64,000 nucleotides of DNA from Deltaproteobacteria bacterium (GTDB lineage Bacteria > Myxococcota_A > UBA9160 > SZUA-336). The notes under the pieces are model-generated. The model was not told the DNA's origin. It made no database searches and saw nothing but the letters and a program-made list of their open reading frames with translations. Shown here one piece after another: positions 29,564 to 38,054 of the stretch (its first letter is position 1; the number at the start of each line of letters is the position of its first letter). The stretch covers positions 131,613 through 195,612 of the forward strand of contig JAJDAJ010000070.1 in NCBI GenBank assembly GCA_029261925.1, written 5' to 3'. The translations under genes and the position numbers were made by a program.

Positions 29564-30721
29564 TCAGTGGTGGAACAGGCGCAGGCCGGTGTGGACCATG
29601 GCGATGCCGTACTCGCGGCAGGCGGCCTCGATGTCGGCGTCGCGCGTCGAGCCGCCGGGCTGCGCCACGAAGCGTACGCCGTGGCGCGCGGCGTGGTCGA
29701 TGTTGTCGCGGAACGGGATGAAGCCGTCGGAGACCAGCGACACGCCGTCGAGCCGCGAGATCCACTCCACCTTCTCGTCGGGAGTCAGCGGCTCGACCGG
29801 CTGCTCGAGGACCTCACGCAGCTCCGCCTGCTCGCCCGCCGTGAGGTCGCCCTCGATGTAGCGCACGCGCCAGTTGATGCGGTCCTGGCGCTTGGTGCCC
29901 CGGGAGAATCGCAAGCCCAGCACCTTGGGATGGCGCTGCAGGTGCCAGACGTCGGCCTTGCTGCCGGCGAGCTTCGTGCAGTCCACGCGCGACTGCTGGC
30001 CGGCGCCGATGCCGATCATCTGCCCGTCGAGCGCGTAGCCGACCGAGTTGGACTGCGTGTACTTCAGGGCGATCAGGCCCAGCAGCAGGTCGCGCCGCGC
30101 GGCCGCGTCGAGCTCGCCGCAGACGACGTCGTCGAGATCCGACGCGACCACGGCGCGGGCATTGCGATCCTGGACCAGGCGCGCGCCGAAGATCTCGCGA
30201 GCCTCGCGCTCGGGCGGCCGGAAGTCGGGATCCGCCCGCATCACGATGAAGCCGCCCCCCTTCTTCGCCGAGAGCGTCTTGAGCGCCTCGTGCTCGTAGG
30301 CGGGCGCCACTATGCCGTCGGAGACGACGCCCTTGAGGAAGTCCGCGGTGGCGCCGTCCACGGGATCGGAGAGCGCCACGAAGTCGCCGAACGAGCACTT
30401 CGGGTCGGCACCGCGCGCGCGCACGTAGGCGGTCGCCGCCGGCGTCAGCTCGCGGCCCGCCACCTCGTAGGCGCGCGCCAGGTCCTCGGGCAGGTCGACG
30501 GCCGCGGCCGCGCCCGCCGGCGAGACGTGCTTGAAGCTGGCGGCGGCAGGCAGGTCCAGGGCCGCGCGCGCCTCGCGCACCAGCTGCCAGGCGTTGAGCG
30601 CGTCGAGCAGGTTGATCATCGACGGCGTGCCGTTGAGCACCTCGAGGGGCGGGTCGGCACCCTCGATCCCCTCGATGGCAGCGTAGGCCTGGTGCGGATT
30701 ACAGCCGTACTTCAGTCGCAT
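29564..30721 (-). CDS. purH: Stand-alone AICAR formyltransferase (PurH C-terminal domain only)
   Basis: 385 residues beginning MRLKYGCNPHQ, which corresponds to the start of the AICARFT half of bifunctional PurH. The family segments SFKHVSPAGAA (substrate lysine-histidine pair), NSVGYALDGQMIGIGAGQQSRVDC and VSDGFIPFRDNIDHAARHGV are present. It transfers a formyl group from 10-formyl-tetrahydrofolate to AICAR in purine synthesis. The N-terminal IMP cyclohydrolase (MGS-like) domain is absent, and no separate one is nearby. The ATG at 30721 follows GCAGGAG. It lies 60 bases downstream of leuA on the same strand. Confidence 0.92.
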   Translation of the reverse strand: MRLKYGCNPHQAYAAIEGIEGADPPLEVLNGTPSMINLLDALNAWQLVREARAALDLPAAASFKHVSPAGAAAAVDLPEDLARAYEVAGRELTPAATAYVRARGADPKCSFGDFVALSDPVDGATADFLKGVVSDGIVAPAYEHEALKTLSAKKGGGFIVMRADPDFRPPEREAREIFGARLVQDRNARAVVASDLDDVVCGELDAAARRDLLLGLIALKYTQSNSVGYALDGQMIGIGAGQQSRVDCTKLAGSKADVWHLQRHPKVLGLRFSRGTKRQDRINWRVRYIEGDLTAGEQAELREVLEQPVEPLTPDEKVEWISRLDGVSLVSDGFIPFRDNIDHAARHGVRFVAQPGGSTRDADIEAACREYGIAMVHTGLRLFHH

Positions 30722-30781
30722 GCGCGGCTCCTGCAGCGTGCGTGAGCGGAGCGCCGCCCCCTCGGCGGCGGCGGGAGTCTA

Positions 30782-32473
30782 TCAGGCGAGCGCGCGATTG
30801 ACGGCGCTGGTCACCGCGCGCAGCGAGGCGGTGACGATGCTGCCGTCGATCCCGGCACCCCAGACCGCCCGGGCCGCGCCCGCCCCCCCGACCCGCACCT
30901 CGACGTAGGCGGCCGCGCGGGCCGCATCGCCGTCACCCAGGGCATGCTCGCGGAAGTCGGAGACCTCGAGCGCTGCACCCAGCGCGCGCCGGAGCGCGTC
31001 CATGTAGGCCGCGACCGGGCCGTTGCCCTCGCCGCTGAGCTCGCGCTCCGCGCCCTCGAGCCGCACGCGTGCCGTGGTGCGCACGCGCTCGCCGTCGAGT
31101 GGCTCGCTGCGGTGCCCCAGAAGCTCGACGGGCTTGCCCGGCGTCAGGTACTCGTCGCGGAACAGCTCGTATAGCTGCCCCGCGTCGATCTCGCTGCCGG
31201 TGGCGTCAGCGACGCGCTGCACGCAGGCGCTGAACTCGACCTGCAGGCGCCGCGGCAGGTCCAGGCCGTGGTCGCGCTCGAGCAGGTACGAGACCCCGCC
31301 CTTGCCCGACTGGCTGTTGACGCGGATGACGGCCTCGTAGGTCCGCCCGACGTCGGCCGGGTCGATCGGCAGGTACGGGACCTCCCAGTGTGCATCCCCG
31401 CGTGCGCTCTGATCGGCCAGACCCTTCTTGATGGCGTCCTGGTGCGAGCCGCTGAACGCGGTGAACACGAGGTCGCCGGCGTACGGATGCCGCGGGTGCA
31501 CCGGCAGGCGCGTGCAGCGCTCCGCCACGCGCACCAGACGCGCCACGTCGGAAAGGTCGAGCTGTGGATCCACGCCCTGCGTCAGCAGGTTCAGCGCCAG
31601 CGTGCACACGTCCACGTTGCCGGTGCGCTCGCCGTTGCCGAAGAGCGTTCCCTCGACCCGGTCGGCCCCGGCCATCAGCGCCAGCTCCGCGGCCGCGACC
31701 GCAGTGCCGCGGTCGTTGTGCGGGTGCACGCTCAGGATCAGGCTGTCGCGGTCGCGCACGTGACGCGCGAAGTACTCGATCTGGTCCGCGTACACGTTGG
31801 GACTGGCCATCTCGACGGTCGCGGGCAGGTTCACGATCATCGGGTGTTCGGGAGTCGGCTCGAGCACGCCCATGACCGCCTCGCAGATCTCGATCGCGAA
31901 GTCGAGCTCGGTGCCCGTGAAGCTCTCGGGCGAGTACTGGTGGACGATCTCGCCGTCGTGACGGGCCGCGAGCGCGCGCACGCGCTCCGCGCCGCGCACC
32001 GCGATCTCGACGATGCCGGCGCGGTCGCGCCCGAAGACCACGCGCCGCTGCAGGGTCGACGTCGAGTTGTACAGGTGCACGATCGCGCGCGGCACGCCGC
32101 GCAGGGCCTCGAAGGTCCCGCCGATCAGGTCGTCGCGTGCCTGGGTCAGCACCTGGATCGTCACGTCGTCGGGGATCAGACCGGCGTCGATCAGCTCGCG
32201 CACGAACTCGCGCTCGGTCTGCGAGGCTGCCGGGAAGCCGACCTCGATCTCGCGAAAGCCGACGCGCAGCAGCTCGTCCCAGAGCATGCGCTTGCGCTCG
32301 GGCCCCATGGGCTCGACCAGGGCCTGGTTGCCGTCGCGCAGGTCCACGCTGCACCAGGCGGGGGCTCGCTCGAGCGTGCGCGACGGCCAGCGGCGATCGG
32401 GCAGATCCACGGGCGGGAAGGCACGGTAGCGGGAGTGGGCGGACATCGAAGCGGGGCGCGTCGGCTGACGCAT
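30782..32473 (-). CDS. leuA: 2-isopropylmalate synthase
   Basis: 563 residues, the length of the longer LeuA type. RDGNQAL is the metal/substrate loop with the catalytic Arg-Asp, HPHNDRGTA holds the two metal histidines, and GNGERTGNVD is the second signature. The C-terminal 130 residues form the regulatory leucine-binding domain (YMDALRRAL, SIVTASLRAV). It condenses acetyl-CoA with 2-oxoisovalerate, the first committed step to leucine. The ATG at 32473 has GAGG six bases upstream; ATG at 32446 is a weaker alternative. Upstream features point to control by a leader peptide. Confidence 0.95.
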   Translation of the reverse strand: MRQPTRPASMSAHSRYRAFPPVDLPDRRWPSRTLERAPAWCSVDLRDGNQALVEPMGPERKRMLWDELLRVGFREIEVGFPAASQTEREFVRELIDAGLIPDDVTIQVLTQARDDLIGGTFEALRGVPRAIVHLYNSTSTLQRRVVFGRDRAGIVEIAVRGAERVRALAARHDGEIVHQYSPESFTGTELDFAIEICEAVMGVLEPTPEHPMIVNLPATVEMASPNVYADQIEYFARHVRDRDSLILSVHPHNDRGTAVAAAELALMAGADRVEGTLFGNGERTGNVDVCTLALNLLTQGVDPQLDLSDVARLVRVAERCTRLPVHPRHPYAGDLVFTAFSGSHQDAIKKGLADQSARGDAHWEVPYLPIDPADVGRTYEAVIRVNSQSGKGGVSYLLERDHGLDLPRRLQVEFSACVQRVADATGSEIDAGQLYELFRDEYLTPGKPVELLGHRSEPLDGERVRTTARVRLEGAERELSGEGNGPVAAYMDALRRALGAALEVSDFREHALGDGDAARAAAYVEVRVGGAGAARAVWGAGIDGSIVTASLRAVTSAVNRALA

Positions 32474-32523
32474 GGCGGACCTCGGGGAACGGGTGAGCGT
32501 TCGGACGCGGGGCGGGCGAGCTA

Positions 32524-32559
32524 CCCGGCGGCCGTCAGGCCGCCGGGCCCGTAAGGGCC
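32524..32559 (-). promoter_or_regulatory. Alternative hairpins in the leuA leader
   Basis: Read on the minus strand, GGCCC-TTAC-GGGCC (32559-32546) is followed by CCCGGCGGCC-TGAC-GGCCGCCGGG (32547-32524), a perfect 10-bp stem. The two share two bases, so they cannot both form fully. The leader stop codon lies in the loop of the second stem. There is no T-run after it. Confidence 0.5.
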
Positions 32560-32591
32560 AGGCGCAGGCTCCATCGCGTTTCGGTCCGCAT
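32535..32591 (-). CDS. Putative leucine leader peptide of leuA
   Basis: An 18-codon frame encoding MRTETRWSLRLALTGPAA, with three leucines within five codons (CTG, CTG, CTT). Its TGA falls in the loop of a 10-bp perfect hairpin 50-75 bases upstream of leuA. A promoter-like TTGACG-17-TAGCGT lies just before its ATG. This arrangement matches amino-acid attenuation of leu operons. It is untested, and CTG is a common codon here, so chance cannot be excluded. Confidence 0.45.
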   Translation of the reverse strand: MRTETRWSLRLALTGPAA

Positions 32592-32600
32592 GACGGGGCC

Positions 32601-32629
32601 ACGCTAGCCGGGGCCGCCCCGAGCGTCAA
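32601..32629 (-). promoter_or_regulatory. Candidate leuA promoter
   Basis: On the minus strand TTGACG (32629-32624) and TAGCGT (32606-32601) are separated by 17 bases, 9 bases before the leader peptide ATG. Confidence 0.5.
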
Positions 32630-32646
32630 GCGCCGGACGGCGCTTC

Positions 32647-32674
32647 TTGTCCAGCCCCGGCCGGCCCCTATACT
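32647..32674 (+). promoter_or_regulatory. Candidate ileS promoter
   Basis: TTGTCC (32647-32652) and TATACT (32669-32674) with 16 bases between. It is back to back with the leuA promoter and would give a leader of about 32 bases before the TTG start. Confidence 0.55.
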
Positions 32675-32712
32675 CCCGCGACGACGCGCACTTGCGCGCC
32701 CCGGGGCATCCC

Positions 32713-35559
32713 TTGGCCGAGACCCGCAGCTACAAGTCCACGCTCAACCTGCCCAAGACGGGCTTCCCCATGAAGGCGAACCTGGTCCAGCGGGAGCCCG
32801 GGACGCAGAAGCGCTGGGCCCGGCTCGACGTGTACGCCCGCATGCGCGCCGCGCCCCACCCGCGCGGGGCGTTCACCTTCCACGACGGGCCGCCGTACGC
32901 GAACGGCGACATTCACCTGGGTCACCTGCTGAACAAGGTGCTCAAGGACCTGGTGGTGCGCACCCGCAGCATGGCCGGATACGACGTGGAGTTCGTGCCC
33001 GGCTGGGACTGCCACGGCCTGCCGATCGAGCACAAGGTGCTCCAGGAGCTCGGCGAGAAGGCCGCCGGCATGGTGCCCCTGCAGATCCGCGGTCGCTGTC
33101 AGCGCTACGCGGAGAAGTACGTCAAGCTGCAGGCGAAGCAGATGCAGCGCCTGGGTACGGTCGGGAACTACGACGACCCGTACCTGACGATGAAGCCCCG
33201 CTACGAGGCCGAGGTGCTCGAGGTCTTCGCGACCCTGGTCGAGCGCGACCTCGTCTTCCGGGCGCTCAAGCCGGTGCACTGGTCGATCGAGAACCGCACC
33301 GCGCTGGCCGAGGCGGAGCTGGAGTACCACGAGCGCGAGGACACCAGCGCGTACGTGCTGCTGCCACTCGACGACGCGGGTGCGCTGCCCCCCGCGCTCG
33401 GCGTGCCCGCCGGCGAGCCCGTGCACCTGATGATCTGGACGACCACGCCCTGGACCCTGCCCGCGAACCTCGCGGTCGCGGTCGGGCCCGGCATCGAGTA
33501 CGGCCTCTACCGCTTCCGCACCGACGGCAGGGCGCGCCTGGCCATCGTGGCCGCGCCGCTGGCGGAGCGGGTGCTGGCCGCCGGCGGCGCCACCGACGTG
33601 GAGCGGCTCGGCGGCGTTCGCGGCGACGCGCTCGCGGACGCCCGCCCGACCTACGCACACCCCTTCCTCGACGACGCTCGCACGCGCCCCGTCCTGGCCG
33701 CCGACTTCGTCACGACCGAGGACGGCACGGGCCTGGTGCACATCGCGCCGGGCCACGGCGTGGACGACTACCAGCTCGGCCTGCGCGCCGGCCTCGACGT
33801 GTACTGCCCGGTCGGGGCCGACGGCTGCTTCGACCCGACCGCGCCCGCCTGGCTGCGCGGCAAGGTCGTCTGGGACGGCAACGAGCTCGTGCTGGAGCGC
33901 CTGCGCGCGGACGGGGCGCTGTTCCACTCCGAGCGCTTCACCCACTCGTACCCGCACGACTGGCGCGGCAAGACGCCGACGATCTTCCGCGCCACCGAGC
34001 AGTGGTTCGCGGGCGTGGACCGGCCCCTCGACGGCGACGGGGCCACCCTGCGCGAGCTCGCCCTGCGCGTCACCGAGCGCGACGTGGCCTTCGTGCCGGA
34101 GTGGGGCCGCAATCGCCTGCGCGGCATGCTCGAGACGCGTCCCGACTGGTGCCTGAGCCGGCAGCGGGCCTGGGGCCTGCCGATCCCCGCACTGTACGGC
34201 GACGCGCCCGACCAGGTGCTGCTCACCGCGGCGTCGGTGCGCGCGGTGGCGGCGCGCGTGCGCGCCGACGGCAGCGACGCCTGGTTCAAGCTCGACAGCG
34301 CGGACCTCCTGGCCGGGTACGACCCCGCGGCCGACCCCGACGCGCCCGCCTGGATCCGCGAGCGCGCAGACCTGGCCGGTCTGCGCCGCTCCGACGACAT
34401 CTTCGACGTCTGGTTCGAGAGCGGCTCTTCGTGGAACGCGGTGCTGCGGAGGCGCGGCCTGCCCTACCCGGCCGACCTGTACCTCGAGGGCTCCGACCAG
34501 CACCGGGGCTGGTTCCAGCTCTCGCTGCTGCCGGCGCTGGGTGCGACCGAGCAGGCGCCGTTTCGCACCCTGCTCACCCACGGCTTCATCGTCGACGCCC
34601 AGGGCATGAAGATGAGCAAGTCCGGGGGCAACGCCCTGGCCGTCGAGGACCTGCTGCGCGAGTTCGGCGCCGATGTCTGCCGCTGGTGGGTCAGCTCGCT
34701 GAACTACGCCAACGACGTCAAGGCCGATCGCGAGTTCTTCCGCGTGGCGGGCGACGAGTACCGCAAGGTCCGCAACACCATCCGGTTCCTGCTGAGCAAC
34801 CTGGCCGACTTCGACCCGCAGCGCGACCGCCGGGAGTGCGGGCCCGACGACCGCTGCACGCTGGACGCGTGGGCGCTCGGCGAGCTGGCCCGGGTCGTGA
34901 CGCAGGTGCGCGACGCGTACGACCGCCACCAGTACCGCGCCGCGCACCAGGCGATCTTCGACTTCTGCAACGACACGCTCAGCGCGGTGTACCTGGCGGC
35001 GGTCAAGGACCGCCTGTACTGCGACCGGCCCGACGCCGAGCGGCGGCGGCGCTGCCAGACCGTGCTCTGGGACACGGCCCACGCGCTGATCCGGCTGGTC
35101 GCGCCGATCCTGGTCCACACCTCCGACGAGGCCTGGCTGGCGCTGCACGGGGCCGCCCCCGACGCCGACCTCTGCGTGCACGACCAGCCGCTGCCCGAGG
35201 CGCCGGCCGTGGACGCGGACCCGCACTGGGACGCCGTGCTGCGCCACCGCGACACGGTGCTCAAGGCGCTCGAGGAGCGGCGCGCCTCCGGCGCGCTCGA
35301 CAACCCGCTCGATGCCGGGATCGAGCTGCACGTGGCCAGCGACGAGGCCGGGCGCCTCGCGCCGTTCCTCCCGGAGCTCGCGGACCTGTGCGGCGTGAGC
35401 CGCCTGTCGGTCGCCGGAGACGGGGGCAGCGCCGCCGACGTGCACGACCTGGGCGAGGAGCCGCGCTGCGAGCGCTCCTGGAAGCGCGACGAGACGGTGC
35501 GCGAGCGCAGCGACGGCGGCTGGCTCTCCGACCGCGACGCCGAGGCCGTGGGCGCCTGA
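32713..35559 (+). CDS. ileS: Isoleucyl-tRNA synthetase
   Basis: 948 residues from the TTG at 32713, chosen because the usual N-terminus (ETRSYKSTLNLPKTGFPMKA) begins there. Class I signatures are HLGH at 68-71 and KMSKS at 633-637. GWDCHGLPIE and the CP1 editing domain (TTTPWTLPANLAV; GHGVDDY with the editing aspartate) are intact. It charges tRNA-Ile in the cytoplasm. The C-terminal zinc knuckle is degenerate. The four usual cysteine positions read C919, S922, S939 and D942 with the spacing preserved, so zinc is probably not bound. No Shine-Dalgarno sequence is obvious. Confidence 0.97.
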   Translation: MAETRSYKSTLNLPKTGFPMKANLVQREPGTQKRWARLDVYARMRAAPHPRGAFTFHDGPPYANGDIHLGHLLNKVLKDLVVRTRSMAGYDVEFVPGWDCHGLPIEHKVLQELGEKAAGMVPLQIRGRCQRYAEKYVKLQAKQMQRLGTVGNYDDPYLTMKPRYEAEVLEVFATLVERDLVFRALKPVHWSIENRTALAEAELEYHEREDTSAYVLLPLDDAGALPPALGVPAGEPVHLMIWTTTPWTLPANLAVAVGPGIEYGLYRFRTDGRARLAIVAAPLAERVLAAGGATDVERLGGVRGDALADARPTYAHPFLDDARTRPVLAADFVTTEDGTGLVHIAPGHGVDDYQLGLRAGLDVYCPVGADGCFDPTAPAWLRGKVVWDGNELVLERLRADGALFHSERFTHSYPHDWRGKTPTIFRATEQWFAGVDRPLDGDGATLRELALRVTERDVAFVPEWGRNRLRGMLETRPDWCLSRQRAWGLPIPALYGDAPDQVLLTAASVRAVAARVRADGSDAWFKLDSADLLAGYDPAADPDAPAWIRERADLAGLRRSDDIFDVWFESGSSWNAVLRRRGLPYPADLYLEGSDQHRGWFQLSLLPALGATEQAPFRTLLTHGFIVDAQGMKMSKSGGNALAVEDLLREFGADVCRWWVSSLNYANDVKADREFFRVAGDEYRKVRNTIRFLLSNLADFDPQRDRRECGPDDRCTLDAWALGELARVVTQVRDAYDRHQYRAAHQAIFDFCNDTLSAVYLAAVKDRLYCDRPDAERRRRCQTVLWDTAHALIRLVAPILVHTSDEAWLALHGAAPDADLCVHDQPLPEAPAVDADPHWDAVLRHRDTVLKALEERRASGALDNPLDAGIELHVASDEAGRLAPFLPELADLCGVSRLSVAGDGGSAADVHDLGEEPRCERSWKRDETVRERSDGGWLSDRDAEAVGA

Positions 35560-35579
35560 GCTCCGGGGCCGGGCGCGGC

Positions 35580-35596
35580 TCGCCCCACCGGGGCGA
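35580..35596. terminator. Perfect 7-bp hairpin between ileS and pstB
   Basis: TCGCCCC-ACC-GGGGCGA lies between the convergent stops and directly abuts the pstB stop. As with the hairpin at 11499, it has a 3-base loop and no T-run. Confidence 0.4.
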
Positions 35597-36424
35597 CTAG
35601 CCGAAGCGGCCGCTGATGTAGTCCTCGGTCTGCTTCCGCTGCGGATTCAGGAACAGATCCCCGGTCTCCCCGAACTCGACCATCTCGCCGAGGTACATGA
35701 AGGCCGTGTAGTCCGAGACGCGTGCGGCCTGCTGCATGTTGTGCGTGACGATCGCGATGGTGTAACGGTCCTTGAGCTCCTGCATGAGCGCCTCGATGCG
35801 ATGCGTCGCAACCGGGTCGAGCGCCGAGCAGGGCTCGTCGAGCAGCAGCACCTCGGGCTCGACCGCGATCGCGCGCGCGATGCACAGGCGCTGCTGCTGG
35901 CCGCCGGAGAGGCCCAGGGCGCTCTCGTCGAGGCGGTCCTTGACCTCGTTCCAGAGCCCCGCCGCCTGCAGGCTGCGCTCCACCGTCTCCTCGAGGTCGC
36001 TGCGGCGCCGGACGCCGTGGATCCGCGGCCCGTACGCGATGTTCTCGAAGATCGACTTGGGAAAGGGGTTCGACTTCTGGAACACCATCCCCACGCGCCG
36101 GCGCAGGGCGTTCACGTCGGTGTCGGGGGCGTGGACGTCGAGCTCCCGGAAGCGCAGCTCACCGCTGATGCGCACGCCGTCCACCAGGTCGTTCATGCGG
36201 TTGACGCAGCGCAGCAGCGTGCTCTTGCCGCAGCCCGACGGTCCGATCAGGGCGGTGATGCGCCGCTCGGGGATCGCCAGCGTCACCCCGCGCAGCGCCT
36301 GCGCGTCGCCGTACCAGAGCGACAGATCGCGGGCGCGCACGATCGGCTTCTCCAGCTCGGATTCGTGGATGGCCTCGATCTCGATGCTCATTCCGGTCCC
36401 CGTGGACAGCTCCGCCGCCGACAT
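35597..36424 (-). CDS. pstB: Phosphate ABC transporter ATP-binding protein PstB
   Basis: 275 residues. Walker A is GPSGCGKST at about 60-68, the Q-loop [21 protein letters not shown] is diagnostic for PstB, the ABC signature is LSGGQQQR and Walker B is [12 protein letters not shown]. It powers high-affinity phosphate import with PstA, PstC and PstS. Start ATG 36424 is used here; the internal ATG at 36391 would remove 11 residues and is nearly as plausible. It lies 13 bases after pstA as the last gene of pstSCAB. Confidence 0.97.
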   Translation of the reverse strand: MSAAELSTGTGMSIEIEAIHESELEKPIVRARDLSLWYGDAQALRGVTLAIPERRITALIGPSGCGKSTLLRCVNRMNDLVDGVRISGELRFRELDVHAPDTDVNALRRRVGMVFQKSNPFPKSIFENIAYGPRIHGVRRRSDLEETVERSLQAAGLWNEVKDRLDESALGLSGGQQQRLCIARAIAVEPEVLLLDEPCSALDPVATHRIEALMQELKDRYTIAIVTHNMQQAARVSDYTAFMYLGEMVEFGETGDLFLNPQRKQTEDYISGRFG

Positions 36425-36437
36425 TGTAAAGGCCCGC

Positions 36438-38054
36438 CTAGACCGCCGAGCCCGCGTACTTCCGGCGCAGCCGGTTTCGCAGCAGGATGGCGCTGAGATT
36501 CGTCAACAGGACGACCAGGATCAAGAGGAAGGCGGTCGCGAAGACCAGGGGCTGCACGGCCTCGACGTTGGGACTCTGGAAGCCCACGTCGTAGATGTGA
36601 AATCCCAGGTGCATGAACTTGCGCTCTAGGTGCACGAAGGGGAAGTGGCCGTCCAGCGGCAGGGTCGGCGCGAGCTTCACCATGCCGACGATCATCAGCG
36701 GGGCGACCTCACCGGCGGCGCGGGCCATCGCCAGGATCACGCCCGTGAGGACGCCCGGCAGGGCCGCGGGGACCACCACCCGGCGCAGGGTCTCGTAGCG
36801 GGTGGCCCCCAGGGCCATCGAGCCCTCGCGGACCAGCCGGGGCACGGCGCTGAGCCCCTCCTCGGTCGAGACGATCACGACCGGGACCGTCAGCAGGGCC
36901 AGCGTCAGGCTCGCCCACAGGATTCCGCCGGTCCCGAAGGTGGGCGTGGGCAGCCGGTCGGCGTACAGCAGCTGATCGAGCGTGCCGCCCACCAGGTACA
37001 CGAAGAAGCCGAGCCCGAAGACCCCGAAGACGATCGACGGCACGCCGGCCAGGCTGTTGACCGCGATACGAACGATACGCACGAACGGCCCGTCGCGCGC
37101 GTACTCCCGCAGGTAGATCGCCGCGAGCACCCCGAAGGGCGCGACCGCGATGCTGGTCAGGAAGACCATCATGATCGTGCCAAAGATCGCGGGAAAGATG
37201 CCGCCCTCCGTGTTCGACTCCCGGGGATCGTCGAGCAGGAACTCGCGCACGCGCGAAGCGTAGACACCCGCGCGACCGGCGACGGAGAGCTCGTTCGCGG
37301 GAACCGCGCGCACGACGTGTCCGGCCGCGATCTCCCGCGTGAGCCCGTCGGCCGTGCGCATGACCAGCGTCTCCGCGGTCAGCTCGCGCTGCAGGCGGCG
37401 GACCTCCGCGACCAGCGTCTCGTAGCGCGCCTGGAGCTCGGCGCGCCCGGCCGCGATCTCCTCGAGCTGCCCGGGCTCGGGCCGCTGCCCGCGCTCGATC
37501 ACGCGCCGGCGCACCGCCAGGGCCTCCATGGCCCGGTTGACGTCGTCGATCTCGGCCTTCTCGAGATCGCGCTTCGCCTCGCGTGCCGCGGCCTTCGCGT
37601 CGAGCAGCCCCGGAAGCGCGCTCCAGACCGCAGCGGGTCCGGCGGCGATGATCTCCTCCCCGCGCCGTAGCTCCACCGGGAAGCCGTAGAAGGCCCCCCA
37701 CTCCAGGCGCTCGAGGACGCCGGCGTGGGCGGGCGTGGAGCGCTCGACGACCCGGGACTCGTCGATCCACACGAAGTCGTTGCCGGTGATGTCGCGGTTC
37801 CCGGTCTTCATGCGGACCCGCCGCTCGTCGGTGTCCGGGATCTCCTCCTGGTTCCAGATCTCCCCCATCACGCGGCTGCCGTCATCGAGCGCGAGCAGGG
37901 TGATCGGGGCGGGCCAGAAGTGCCCCAGGCCGCGCGAGCCGACCAGTGCGATCAGGCCGACCACCAGCAGCAGGTTCACGGCGAGTGCCGACGCGGTGAG
38001 CCAGGTCATGACGCTGCCGAACAGGTCGGCGCGGCGACGCTGGTCGAGCATCAC
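36438..38054 (-). CDS. pstA: Phosphate ABC transporter permease PstA, long form
   Basis: 538 residues. After one N-terminal membrane helix there is a periplasmic region of about 230 residues. It includes a probable coiled coil (about 155-235, rich in Ala/Glu/Arg). The usual five- to six-helix PstA permease domain follows, with the EAA-like loop [23 protein letters not shown]. The long periplasmic insert is also known from gammaproteobacterial PstA and is not a fusion error. It overlaps pstC by four bases, showing translational coupling. Confidence 0.93.
   Translation of the reverse strand: MMLDQRRRADLFGSVMTWLTASALAVNLLLVVGLIALVGSRGLGHFWPAPITLLALDDGSRVMGEIWNQEEIPDTDERRVRMKTGNRDITGNDFVWIDESRVVERSTPAHAGVLERLEWGAFYGFPVELRRGEEIIAAGPAAVWSALPGLLDAKAAAREAKRDLEKAEIDDVNRAMEALAVRRRVIERGQRPEPGQLEEIAAGRAELQARYETLVAEVRRLQRELTAETLVMRTADGLTREIAAGHVVRAVPANELSVAGRAGVYASRVREFLLDDPRESNTEGGIFPAIFGTIMMVFLTSIAVAPFGVLAAIYLREYARDGPFVRIVRIAVNSLAGVPSIVFGVFGLGFFVYLVGGTLDQLLYADRLPTPTFGTGGILWASLTLALLTVPVVIVSTEEGLSAVPRLVREGSMALGATRYETLRRVVVPAALPGVLTGVILAMARAAGEVAPLMIVGMVKLAPTLPLDGHFPFVHLERKFMHLGFHIYDVGFQSPNVEAVQPLVFATAFLLILVVLLTNLSAILLRNRLRRKYAGSAV

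Noticed and set aside
32668..35445. Minus-strand open frame of 925 codons opposite ileS
   Set aside because: Shadow caused by high GC at third positions; no recognisable protein features.
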